Positions 53,996-62,715 of a DNA stretch of 64,000 nucleotides are shown here, one piece after another; the stretch's first letter is position 1, and every line of letters starts with the position of its first letter. The stretch comes from Bacillus niameyensis. Lineage in GTDB: Bacteria; Bacillota; Bacilli; Bacillales; Bacillaceae_C. The translations under genes were made by a program, and so were the position numbers. The DNA lies in contig NZ_LN831197.1 of NCBI RefSeq assembly GCF_001375535.1, positions 2,726,099-2,790,098 on the forward strand, given 5' to 3'. The notes beneath the pieces are model-generated. The model did not search any database. It saw only the letters and a list, made by a program, of their open reading frames with translations, and was not told the DNA's origin.

Positions 53996-55093
53996 TTGGA
54001 TTTAGTCAAATATGGTTGGAATGCTGAATGGGAAAAAGAGTTTCAGCCTTACAAGGAGAAGAACTATTCTGTGGGTCGTGTGACAGAGGAACATACCCAT
54101 CTTTATAAAGTCATAACAACACACGGTGTGTTGCAAGCTGAGGTCTCTGGAAGAATTCGTGGTAAAGCTGAAGGACGATTAGGGCGAAGGGATGAATTTC
54201 CTGCTGTCGGAGATTGGGTATATCTTAGAGAATATCCTGCTGAAAAGAAGGCCATCATCCATGGGCTATTACCGCGAAAGAGCAAATTTTCCCGTAAAGT
54301 AGCAGGCAAGGGAACGTATGAGCAAATTGTCGCTGCTAATACCGATATTGTCTTTATACTCACTTCCCTTAACAGTGAATTTAATGTAAGAAGATTAGAG
54401 AGATATTTAGCTCTTTCTTGGGAAAGTCAAGCTACACCCGTTATTGTATTAACAAAAGCAGATCTTTGCTCAGATATTCAGAAGAAAGTGGCAGAAGTGG
54501 AATCGATCGCAATCGGTGTGCCTATTCATGTCATTAGCTCTATACGGAATGACGGAATTAATAACCTGCATCCATATATAAAACCAGGTCAGACAATTGC
54601 TCTTCTGGGCTCGTCAGGTGTTGGGAAGTCCACTCTAATTAATTGTCTCATCGGGAAAGAGATTCAGCGAGTCAATGAAGTAAGAGAAGGCGATGATCGT
54701 GGAAAACATACGACAACACATCGCGAACTCATTTTACTGCCAGGTGGCGGGATGATTATCGATACGCCAGGTATGCGGGAGCTGCAAGTATGGGAAGCAG
54801 ATGATGGATTGGAGCAAATGTACGACGATATTACACAACTTTCCGAAAGGTGCCATTTTAGGGATTGTTTGCATCGGCATGAACCTGGTTGTGCAGTCCA
54901 AGCTGCCATTAATGAAGGGATATTAGATCCTGAAAGGCTACACAACTATGAGAAAATGCACAATGAAGCAGCAGAATTGTCATTAAAAATCCTCGGTAAC
55001 TTAAACACGGTAGAACGAGTAAAAGGGAAAAAGTACTCCCAAATTCTTAAGACAGCAAAGAATGTGGGTAAATCAAGAAGAAGAAATCGCTAA
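53996..55093 (+). CDS. rsgA: RsgA (YjeQ/EngC) small-subunit-dependent GTPase, paralog type
   Basis: A circularly permuted GTPase of 365 residues that acts on the 30S ribosomal subunit. An OB-fold occupies ~25-90, then TKAD (G4, 153-156), GSSGVGKST (P-loop, ~205-213) and DTPG (~259), and a C-terminal zinc finger CHFRDCLHRHEPGC. It is longer than typical RsgA (~290-300) owing to an N-terminal extension and a basic tail KSRRRNR. TTG start eight bases after AGGAGG. Expression is behind a leader ORF and attenuator, unlike the housekeeping copy. Confidence 0.93.
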   Translation: MDLVKYGWNAEWEKEFQPYKEKNYSVGRVTEEHTHLYKVITTHGVLQAEVSGRIRGKAEGRLGRRDEFPAVGDWVYLREYPAEKKAIIHGLLPRKSKFSRKVAGKGTYEQIVAANTDIVFILTSLNSEFNVRRLERYLALSWESQATPVIVLTKADLCSDIQKKVAEVESIAIGVPIHVISSIRNDGINNLHPYIKPGQTIALLGSSGVGKSTLINCLIGKEIQRVNEVREGDDRGKHTTTHRELILLPGGGMIIDTPGMRELQVWEADDGLEQMYDDITQLSERCHFRDCLHRHEPGCAVQAAINEGILDPERLHNYEKMHNEAAELSLKILGNLNTVERVKGKKYSQILKTAKNVGKSRRRNR

Positions 55094-55147
55094 AAACATT
55101 GAGGGCAACAGAGTAATTTCACATTTTCAAAATAAGTTAAAAACAAA

Positions 55148-55188
55148 AGCAGATAGAGTAAAACAAAAACTGTTCTACTCCATCTGCT
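55148..55188 (-). terminator. Intrinsic terminator after the MetE-like gene
   Basis: AGCAGATAGAGTA pairs with TACTCCATCTGCT with one mismatch; the minus-strand flank is TTTTGTTT. Confidence 0.8.
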
Positions 55189-55201
55189 TTATGTTATAAA
55201 T

Positions 55202-56290
55202 TTATCCCCAAATTTCTTTAGCCACATCCGCAACAAATTTCAATTTGGCCCATTGTTCATCTTCTGTTAGGATATTCCCGTGGTGAGTAGAGGCAAAACC
55301 ACATTGCGGGCTAATGCATAATTGTTCAAGAGGAACATATTTGGACGCTTCTTGAACTCTAGCTTTAATTGCTTCTTTGTCTTCCAATTTACCCGTTTTG
55401 GATGTAACTACACCTAGAACAACCTTCGGACCGCCTACCGGAATATGTTTTAGTGGCTCAAAGGAACCTGAACGTTCATCATCATATTCTAAGAAAAAGC
55501 CATCTACTTTCTCATTTGCAAAAATAATCGGAGCAATATCATCATACCCGCCTGCAAAAGAGTAGTCAGAACGATAGTTTCCTCTGCACACATGAGTTGT
55601 CACAGTTAAGTCTTCTGGTTTGCCTTCTAGAATACTATTAACAACATTAACGGCTAACTCCGCTCTGTATTTCTTTTCTTCCGTAGTAAAAGGAGCTGTT
55701 GCAATGACAGCTAGGTATACATCATCTAACTGAATATAACGAACGCCAATACGATAGAACTCTTTCAACGTTTCTTTGTAAGCTGCAATAATATCTGGTG
55801 CAAATTCGTCAAAGTCCTTGTATTGACCATTAATGATATCAGGATGGAAAAGTTGGTTAGGACTTGGAATTGTAAATTTCACTACAGCCCGGTCCCCAAC
55901 AATGTCTAATAGATCTTTCGCCTGCTGGAAGAAAGGGTGATTAGGATTGTACGCTACTTTATCTACTAATCTTACTCCATAGGGCTCTGTTTCCTGTTTA
56001 GAAAAAGAATATCCTTGCTCTGGGATATACCCTTCAGCTCCTGATAGGTGTTCCATAAAAGTAGAGTGCCACCAATCACGGCCAAACTCGCCTTCTGTTA
56101 CTACTTGTAAGCCAGCTTCAATTTGCTTATCAACCGCTCGCTTAATCTCTTGAAGTTCAACCTCGCGAAGCTGTTCAGCAGTAATGTTTCCAACTTTATA
56201 TTCATTTCTTGCCTTTTTAAGATTTTCTGGACGCAATAAACTCCCTACCTGATCCGCTCTGAATGGCGCCTTAACTAGAGTCTTTGTCAT
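55202..56290 (-). CDS. YxjG/YxjH-type cobalamin-independent methionine synthase domain protein
   Basis: A 362-residue protein homologous to the C-terminal catalytic half of MetE, which transfers a methyl group to homocysteine. Zinc ligands appear as His/Cys in THVCRGN and Cys in CISPQCGFAS; VTEGEFGRDWWHS is the conserved substrate loop. It lacks the MetE N-terminal domain, as in Bacillus YxjG/YxjH, for which methyl-donor identity is debated. AGAGGAT precedes ATG. No S-box is visible upstream. A dead 3' copy lies at 50862-51120. Confidence 0.88.
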   Translation of the reverse strand: MTKTLVKAPFRADQVGSLLRPENLKKARNEYKVGNITAEQLREVELQEIKRAVDKQIEAGLQVVTEGEFGRDWWHSTFMEHLSGAEGYIPEQGYSFSKQETEPYGVRLVDKVAYNPNHPFFQQAKDLLDIVGDRAVVKFTIPSPNQLFHPDIINGQYKDFDEFAPDIIAAYKETLKEFYRIGVRYIQLDDVYLAVIATAPFTTEEKKYRAELAVNVVNSILEGKPEDLTVTTHVCRGNYRSDYSFAGGYDDIAPIIFANEKVDGFFLEYDDERSGSFEPLKHIPVGGPKVVLGVVTSKTGKLEDKEAIKARVQEASKYVPLEQLCISPQCGFASTHHGNILTEDEQWAKLKFVADVAKEIWG

Positions 56291-56441
56291 AATGATCCTC
56301 TTTTCGATATTTGATTAAAATTAGTTTAGCATAGCAAGATTGATATAGAGTAACACATAAAATCTATCCCTTGTTATAGCTTAAAACTATATCAACGTGT
56401 AAGGATAGACAACATGCTATCCTAAATTAGAACTACAATAG

Positions 56442-56918
56442 TTACTTATGTTCTTTAATCATTGTGATGAACTCTGCATGATCAGTACGAAATTGGTCTA
56501 CTTTTCTGAAACCTAGTTTTTCATATAAATGAACAGCTCTCTTATTAAACGTTGCGACTGAAAGTCTTATCGGGATATCCCCGTGATTTTCTCGTATGTA
56601 GTTTATAATAAAGGAACAAAATGGATAACCAAAACCTTGACCTACATGATTAGGAGCCATACCAAGTCCCATATCTACGCATTTTATATTATAAACACCG
56701 TATTTGTTTCCCGCTGGTACTTGTGCTGACTCCCCAGTGCACATAAAACCAAAGATGTCACCATGATCATCAGTTATAACTCGATAAGAACCATCGAGAA
56801 GTTCTTTTAGCGCTTCTGAATTCGCTTCATTATTATAAAAGTCGTAGGGTTCTTCATATCTCCAGCTTAGTATAAGTTTCGCTGAATTTTCATCCATATT
56901 TCTAACGATAAAATTCAT
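56442..56918 (-). CDS. GNAT family N-acetyltransferase
   Basis: A 158-residue acetyltransferase; the acetyl-CoA loop region is MAPNHVGQGFGYPFCSF and the C-terminal strand LSVATFNKRAVHLYEKLGFRK is diagnostic. GAGGGGG precedes ATG. Probably co-transcribed after the alpha/beta hydrolase gene (32-bp gap). Substrate unknown. Confidence 0.87.
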   Translation of the reverse strand: MNFIVRNMDENSAKLILSWRYEEPYDFYNNEANSEALKELLDGSYRVITDDHGDIFGFMCTGESAQVPAGNKYGVYNIKCVDMGLGMAPNHVGQGFGYPFCSFIINYIRENHGDIPIRLSVATFNKRAVHLYEKLGFRKVDQFRTDHAEFITMIKEHK

Positions 56919-56950
56919 ATTTCCGTTCCCCCTCTTCGCATTCTCAAAAA

Positions 56951-57736
56951 TTACTCGTTAACTGAGCTCCCTAAAAAGCCCTCAATTTCTTGAATAGTTT
57001 TGTAGAAGTATTTATTCGCATGTCTGCCAAAATGGAAAAATCCATGTTCCATATTTTCATATTCTACAAAAGTTATATCGTTTCCTTCGCTGATCATACT
57101 GTTAACAAAGTTTTTGTTTTGCTCGTAATCTTCATCCGCTGTCCCACACAACCATAAAGTTGGCGGCAAGCATTTTTTCATATGATGAATGGGCGATAAT
57201 TCAGTTGCCGTTTCTAGTAATTCAGGATATCGCCTTCTCATAATATCAACACCATCCATTCCGCCTGCAAAAACGACAAGGACGTTAGGAATATGGTTTA
57301 TATTTTGATTATCACTTTCATCAGTAAAATGGTCAAACATAATAGAGGATACAGCAATATAAGCACCTGCAGACGAGCCACATACGACAACCTTATTAGG
57401 ATCTATCCCTAGTTCAGTGGAATTTTCCCTTACCCAACGGATCGATGATTTAACATCACAAATAGCTTGAATCGGAGAAAACCCTTCATCATATCCCGTC
57501 CGATAATCAACACAAACAGCTACAATGCCCTTAGAAGAAAAATACTTCGCTTGGTTCTGAAAATCAGCTGGGGTTTTGAGTGGGTTCTTTTTAAAACTGC
57601 CTCCAATGAAAAATAAAATGATCGACCTATTTTTCAAGGAAGTTTCTGGCTCAAATAGATATAATTTTAACTGCCTTTCACCAATTACTTTATACGTTAC
57701 TTCCTTCACTGGATAATCAAATTGAAACACTCGCAT
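56951..57736 (-). CDS. Alpha/beta hydrolase (esterase, BD-FAE/HSL-like)
   Basis: A 261-residue serine esterase-type hydrolase. The nucleophile elbow is VCGSSAGAYIAVSS (GxSxG); the oxyanion-hole loop FIGGSFKKN precedes it, where many relatives have HGGG. A late Asp (GTADEDYEQN) and His (MEHGFFHFG) complete the triad. Carboxylesterase activity is inferred. TAGGAG precedes ATG. Confidence 0.86.
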   Translation of the reverse strand: MRVFQFDYPVKEVTYKVIGERQLKLYLFEPETSLKNRSIILFFIGGSFKKNPLKTPADFQNQAKYFSSKGIVAVCVDYRTGYDEGFSPIQAICDVKSSIRWVRENSTELGIDPNKVVVCGSSAGAYIAVSSIMFDHFTDESDNQNINHIPNVLVVFAGGMDGVDIMRRRYPELLETATELSPIHHMKKCLPPTLWLCGTADEDYEQNKNFVNSMISEGNDITFVEYENMEHGFFHFGRHANKYFYKTIQEIEGFLGSSVNE

Positions 57737-57855
57737 TTTAACCAGCTCCTAAAACAAATTCGTACTATATAAAATGGGATACTTTTTATATGTTTTGTAA
57801 TAGTACTAACAACTACAAGTAACAATTAGAAAGTTTGGATAGGTTCTCTTTTCGC

Positions 57856-59109
57856 TTAGTTATCCTTCGCATATCCAAAAAACATCATTTTGCCATTTTC
57901 GTCTTTATTAATACTATACGGATGCACTTGGTCTGAATATCTACGAACAAATCTTCCTTCGCCAACCGGATAGATCTCAATATGAAGATTACCCGAGAAT
58001 CTCGTAAAATATAATTTTCCATTTATTAGTTCTACTTGAATCTTATCTTTCAAGTAAGTTCCGCAATACTCCTGAAGTTTTGTATGATTCATAAAGAATT
58101 CTACATGTTTTTTGGGAGCATCTACTTCAACGTAGTGGAGAATATCCGAGATTGCATTCCCCAGTCTGTACTGGTCGATAGCTTCATTATTGGAAAGAAT
58201 GATGATACAAATATCCTCATCGAAATAATTTTGCATATAAGTGCTTATCCCCAGATGATCTCCTCCATGGGAATATCTGTCTGTGCCGTAAATATGGTGA
58301 TGCTCAAGACCATAGCAATAGTGGTTTTTATTTACATTGAAAAATCTAGCGTATGTTTTCTGTGAAAGGATTTTACGATCTCGCAAACAAGTATACCATT
58401 TGAATAAATCATCACAGTTCGAAACGATCGCACCAGCACCTATACTGAATTTTTCATTGTAATACGGGCTTTTAATAGTTGCATCAAAATCCCGTGAATA
58501 ATTACATGACCTTTTATAAATAGGTTTACAGCCGTCGTCAACAGCACTATTCAACATGTTTAAGGGCAGAAATATGTTATTTCGAATATAATCTTCGTAT
58601 TTCTCTCCTGAAACATATTCAATAATCCATGCTAGCAAATTATAGTTTGAGTTATTATAATCATACTCTTTTCCCGCTGGCGTTGCAGGCTGTTTATTAA
58701 TATACCGCTGAAAGAACTCATTACGAGAATAATTCATTCTGTTATAGCCAGCAAAAAAGTCACTTTCAAAGCTATGAAAATTATAAAGGCCTGATGTATG
58801 GGACAATAAGTGGTGTACAGTGATCGATTCGTCAATCCTCACATCGTCAGGAAGATATCTTTGTGCAGGTCTATCGATGTCTAGCAATTTATTATCGTAA
58901 AGGAGCATTATCGCAAAAGCGGTGAACTGTTTCGTCATGGAGGCGATTGAGAAGCAGGAGCTGATATCATTTTTAATTCCAAATTCAATGCTCGCATAGC
59001 CCTGGGCTTTTTCATAGAGCACTTCGTCTTTCTTGGTAACTTGGATAACGCCATAAAAGTCCCACAATTGTAGATATTGGTTAATATAAGCTTCTAATTT
59101 TAATGACAT
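57856..59109 (-). CDS. Serine hydrolase of the beta-lactamase class C family
   Basis: A 417-residue protein with the DD-peptidase/class C fold: SxxK nucleophile SMTK (about residue 57), YxN motif YNNSNYN and HxG-like HGGDHLG replacing KTG. No signal peptide is visible, so it is cytoplasmic or otherwise anchored. The C-terminal ~90 residues form a beta-rich (DUF3471-like) domain. Likely an esterase or peptidase rather than a true beta-lactamase. Confidence 0.85.
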   Translation of the reverse strand: MSLKLEAYINQYLQLWDFYGVIQVTKKDEVLYEKAQGYASIEFGIKNDISSCFSIASMTKQFTAFAIMLLYDNKLLDIDRPAQRYLPDDVRIDESITVHHLLSHTSGLYNFHSFESDFFAGYNRMNYSRNEFFQRYINKQPATPAGKEYDYNNSNYNLLAWIIEYVSGEKYEDYIRNNIFLPLNMLNSAVDDGCKPIYKRSCNYSRDFDATIKSPYYNEKFSIGAGAIVSNCDDLFKWYTCLRDRKILSQKTYARFFNVNKNHYCYGLEHHHIYGTDRYSHGGDHLGISTYMQNYFDEDICIIILSNNEAIDQYRLGNAISDILHYVEVDAPKKHVEFFMNHTKLQEYCGTYLKDKIQVELINGKLYFTRFSGNLHIEIYPVGEGRFVRRYSDQVHPYSINKDENGKMMFFGYAKDN

Positions 59110-59272
59110 TACGTGATTTCACTCCTTTTGTATCACCAAGTCTTCTTAGTCATTACTCTTTCAAGCTAGTAAAAATTACAGGTCTGACAAAGGCGTATGC
59201 CTTTGGACCGTTGAAGGGGTACCCTGTATTTGCTATATTTGGGTGGTATTTTCTGGAAGGGAATGTGTAACT

Positions 59273-59680
59273 ATGAACGGAAAAACAAACAATAATCATC
59301 CTAAGATTGAAACAGATTTTCGTTATGCTATTGTAGCTGGATGGCTTATCCTCCCGGCACTTATGATCCTTTTTAATCTATTTATGGTATTGTATGTTGT
59401 CTTTACCTTCAATCCGGCCGATTTAGGCGGTTACGATTTGTTTATATACATAACGGACTTAGTTTTAACTTTGTTTTATCTATTTATCATATATACATGG
59501 GTTAAACGGAAACAGATATTGCCAAAGCTAATGATAGCAAATTTTACTATCGAAGTTTTACTGCAATTAGCTGTTATTTTCGTTGGTGCGAAAATAAACT
59601 GGATTTATTTATTAATAAGCGCTATTTGGATCGCGTATTTTATTACGTCCAAACGTGCGAAGGCGACGTTTATCCATTGA
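59273..59680 (+). CDS. DUF2569-like membrane protein
   Basis: A 135-residue protein with four helices (about 16-40, 55-75, 81-105 and 107-125). WLILPALMILF at the start of the first helix is the characteristic DUF2569 motif. ATG 59273 follows GGAAGGGA. A terminator follows. Function unknown. Confidence 0.8.
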   Translation: MNGKTNNNHPKIETDFRYAIVAGWLILPALMILFNLFMVLYVVFTFNPADLGGYDLFIYITDLVLTLFYLFIIYTWVKRKQILPKLMIANFTIEVLLQLAVIFVGAKINWIYLLISAIWIAYFITSKRAKATFIH

Positions 59681-59688
59681 AAAACCGT

Positions 59689-59722
59689 ATCCTGGATAAG
59701 GAAAACCTATCCAGGATTATTT
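59689..59722 (+). terminator. Intrinsic terminator after the DUF2569-like gene
   Basis: ATCCTGGATAAGG pairs with CCTATCCAGGAT around an AAAA loop, followed by TATTTTAT. Confidence 0.85.
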
Positions 59723-59816
59723 TATATAGAGGGATTTTTTACCTTTAGGGAAATTCAGCCAATATTTTTCTTAAAAGATTACAGCAAATATATTGGATTA
59801 GAGAACACTACACGCT

Positions 59817-60821
59817 CTAACGTCCAACGTCATCAACACTCCACTTTATAATAAGCCCCGCATGTGTAAGTCCGCCACCAAATCCATACATGAGCAACGT
59901 ATCTCCATTCCTTAATTTACCCTCGTTTATACCAATTTGCAGTGCTAATGGAATGGATACTGTAGATGTATTACCCATGAATTCAACACTAGTTAATGTT
60001 TTTTCAAATGGGAATCCTGACTTTTCACATATAGATTCAATCATTCGCAAATTAGCACTATGGGGCACAAACCAGTTTATATCTTCAGGCTGCAGTTCAG
60101 CTTGTAGCAGTAATTCTTTCATATTTGATGGAAGTGTACGGGTTGCCCATTTATAAACCTCTCTCCCATTTTGAACCATCTTTTCTGAGGCACTAAGCAT
60201 TTGCCCATCCATGGTGGTGGATAAATTAGTACGATATAAATGTTTTCCTCCGTCCCCATTCGATCCCATATGACTAACAATAAAACTCGGATTCTCCTCA
60301 TCTTTTTCTATCAAAACCGCTGCGGCCCCGTCCCCAAATAAAATACAAGTTGTTCGATCTGTATAATCGGTAACCTTTGACAAAGTTTCCGTCGCTACAA
60401 ATAAAACTTTGCGATGAAGTCCTGATGTAATTAATCCATTGGCAATATGCAACCCATAAGTAAAGCCGGCACAAGCTGCATTAATATCCATTGCCCCCGT
60501 CTGTTTTATTTTAAATTTTTCTTGTATTTGGCAAGCTACAGTTGGAAAAGCATAATCAGGGGTCGTTGTCGCAACGAGAATTAAATCAACATCTGACACA
60601 TCCTTTTCATATTGTTTGACCAAGTTTTCAATTGCTTTAAAAGCTAAAGTTGATGCAAACTCATTCTCAGCAGCAATCCTTCTTTCCTTCATACCGGTTC
60701 GTTGTACAATCCAGTCATCACTTGTATCTACTATTTTCTCCAAATCATTATTAGTTAGTTTCTTTTCGGGGACATAGGTACCAATTGCGGTTATTCTAGC
60801 TTTAGACAGAATATCGATCAT
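59817..60821 (-). CDS. fabH: Beta-ketoacyl-ACP synthase III
   Basis: Initiates fatty-acid synthesis by condensing acyl-CoA with malonyl-ACP. In 334 residues the catalytic Cys is in AACAGFTYGL, the His in WFVPHSANLRMIE and the Asn in FMGNTSTVSIP; GFGGGLTHAGL ends the fold. It lies 37 bp after the PlsC-like gene, probably in one transcript. It is likely a second FabH isoform, since it is not in a fab operon. AAGGAG precedes ATG. Confidence 0.93.
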   Translation of the reverse strand: MIDILSKARITAIGTYVPEKKLTNNDLEKIVDTSDDWIVQRTGMKERRIAAENEFASTLAFKAIENLVKQYEKDVSDVDLILVATTTPDYAFPTVACQIQEKFKIKQTGAMDINAACAGFTYGLHIANGLITSGLHRKVLFVATETLSKVTDYTDRTTCILFGDGAAAVLIEKDEENPSFIVSHMGSNGDGGKHLYRTNLSTTMDGQMLSASEKMVQNGREVYKWATRTLPSNMKELLLQAELQPEDINWFVPHSANLRMIESICEKSGFPFEKTLTSVEFMGNTSTVSIPLALQIGINEGKLRNGDTLLMYGFGGGLTHAGLIIKWSVDDVGR

Positions 60822-60858
60822 ATAAATCCCACTCCTTATCCATTAATTGAAAATACAT

Positions 60859-61446
60859 TCACTTGTGCTCCCTGATTTGACTATGCAAGTGATTCGTTTT
60901 GTTCGATAAGAGCTCGGTAAAAGTCACTAATTCTTCTTTACTGCTCGTTTTCACATAAAATGGTTCACCAAAAATAATGGTTGCTTTTCGTAATTTTAAA
61001 AACCCCTTTAAATCACTAGGGCCCTCATATGCAGCAGGGATGATGGGAACCTGTGCTAAATTGGCGATTGTGACAGCTCCCCTCTTTAATGAAACATCCT
61101 CAACTGTTCTTGTTCCGCTTGGAAATATTCCAACAACTTCCCCAGATTTTAATAACTTTATCGGAACTTTAATGCTACTTGGTGAAGGATTTTCACGATT
61201 TACAGGAAAGGCATTGATTTTAGAAAGAAAAGAAGCAACTATCTTGTTTTTAAACAATTCTTGCTTCGCCATGAAATGAATCGGATGTGGTAAGCATATC
61301 CCTAAAATAACTACATCTAACCAACCTTTATGAGTACAAGTGACAATATAACTTCCTTCAGAAGGAATGATATTTTTATTTTTTATCTCAATTTCACCTA
61401 TGCCACGCAATAACATTTTAGCTAGATTAACAATAAACGTGTACAT
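60859..61446 (-). CDS. 1-acyl-sn-glycerol-3-phosphate acyltransferase-like
   Basis: A 195-residue PlsC-family membrane acyltransferase: HX4D motif THKGWLDVV, the FPSGTRT variant of FPEGTRS (Glu replaced by Ser), and VPIIPAAYEG for the final block. It probably acylates lysophosphatidate or a related lipid. AAGGGGTGG precedes ATG. It heads a transcript with fabH, which supports a lipid role. Confidence 0.86.
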   Translation of the reverse strand: MYTFIVNLAKMLLRGIGEIEIKNKNIIPSEGSYIVTCTHKGWLDVVILGICLPHPIHFMAKQELFKNKIVASFLSKINAFPVNRENPSPSSIKVPIKLLKSGEVVGIFPSGTRTVEDVSLKRGAVTIANLAQVPIIPAAYEGPSDLKGFLKLRKATIIFGEPFYVKTSSKEELVTFTELLSNKTNHLHSQIREHK

Positions 61447-61526
61447 GATACCACCCCTTATAATCAGGTTTTATTACCTGGTACTAATTATAAAGAAACC
61501 GAAAGTATTAATCAACGATATTATTT

Positions 61527-61563
61527 AAAATAGGCTGAACCCGTCTTGGATTCAGCCTATTTT
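61527..61563. terminator. Strong hairpin between the MDR oxidoreductase and the PlsC region
   Basis: AAAATAGGCTGAA pairs with TTCAGCCTATTTT with an 11-nt loop. A/T runs on both sides allow use by either strand; it terminates the oxidoreductase transcript. Confidence 0.85.
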
Positions 61564-61599
61564 ACAGAGCGCTGGTATTATGCTCCTATTTCACCCTAT

Positions 61600-62592
61600 C
61601 TAGTAACTGGTAAAAAAAACTTTCCCCTTACTTTTCTTAGACGTTTCAACAGCATGAATAGCTTCTCTTACGTTACACAAATCATACTTTGAACTTGTCT
61701 CCATCAGTTTTAATTTTTTTTTATCTATTAATGTGGTTACTCTGCGGAATGTCTCTTGCCATTTATCTACTGATACTTGATTGTTCCAATTCCGTAAATG
61801 GAAAATATTAGCCTTCACTTTTGCCTCTTCTGCAATTTCTGCCCAGTTTACTTGCACTCCTGATAAAAGACCCACTGATAAAAAAACTCCCCCAGGTTGC
61901 ACACAATAAGCAAGATCTGTTCCAGCTGATCCCCCTATAGTATCGATAGCCGCATCTGCGCCATGTCCATTCGTTAATTCCATTACTGATTCTTGTAGCG
62001 GGTTTTCGGATGTATTGATTACATACGAAGCGCCTAGATTGAGCAGCTCTTCTGTATGTTTATTATTTCTTGTTATTGCAATTAAGAGAAAACCAAGTAT
62101 CTTAGATAATTGAGCGAAAAGATGCCCGATTGAAGAACCACACGCATTTACTAACAGGATTTCATCTTGTTTTAATCGCAGCACTTCCGTACAAATAACC
62201 CATGCAGTTATTGGATTAATGTAAATCTGAGCTGCCGTAAAGTCATCTATAGAATCAGGGATAGGGATGGCAAATTCTACTTTTGTTTTCACTATTTCTT
62301 GCCAAGTACCTTCTCCGCGCAAAGGTAAAACACGTTGACCAATCAAGTCACGTGAAACAGAAGAACCTACTTCCTCTACAATGCCAACTCCTTCATAACC
62401 AGGAATATAAGGTAACGAAATCCGATGAGAATAAGACCCTCTAATCGGTATTAAGTCAGAAGGGTTGATAGGACGAGCTAACATTCGAACAAGGACTTCA
62501 TTATCTTTTGCCGGCAGGATCTCTTTATATTCAACTTTTAAGACGTCTTGAGGAGGACCGAATTCAGAGTGTCTTATACATTTAGCATACAA
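61600..62592 (-). CDS. MDR-family zinc-independent quinone/enoyl reductase
   Basis: A 330-residue medium-chain dehydrogenase/reductase of the quinone-oxidoreductase/enoyl-reductase type. GYEGVGIVEEVG is the N-terminal signature and NACGSSIGHLFAQLS the nucleotide loop (AxxGxxG altered to NACGSSIG). No structural or catalytic zinc cysteines are present. AAAGGAGA at 62607-62600 is correctly spaced for TTG 62592, so the 26 upstream codons are not used. Confidence 0.85.
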   Translation of the reverse strand: MYAKCIRHSEFGPPQDVLKVEYKEILPAKDNEVLVRMLARPINPSDLIPIRGSYSHRISLPYIPGYEGVGIVEEVGSSVSRDLIGQRVLPLRGEGTWQEIVKTKVEFAIPIPDSIDDFTAAQIYINPITAWVICTEVLRLKQDEILLVNACGSSIGHLFAQLSKILGFLLIAITRNNKHTEELLNLGASYVINTSENPLQESVMELTNGHGADAAIDTIGGSAGTDLAYCVQPGGVFLSVGLLSGVQVNWAEIAEEAKVKANIFHLRNWNNQVSVDKWQETFRRVTTLIDKKKLKLMETSSKYDLCNVREAIHAVETSKKSKGKVFFTSY

Positions 62593-62674
62593 AATAGGAA
62601 TCTCCTTTAATAGAATTTCGTTAACTATATAATAGCATCCCTTGTCAGGATGTTTATGTATTTCTTCCATGCAG

Positions 62675-62706
62675 AAAAAAGCCTGTTTTTAATAAAACAA
62701 GCTTTT
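62675..62706 (-). terminator. Intrinsic terminator after yfkAB
   Basis: AAAAGCTTGTTTT pairs with AAAACAGGCTTTT (minus strand) and runs into TTTTTT. One mismatch. Confidence 0.82.
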
Positions 62707-62715
62707 CTCATCTCC

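Noticed and set aside
56290-56440. S-box (SAM) riboswitch upstream of the MetE-like gene
   Set aside because: No conserved S-box helices or terminator in the upstream region.
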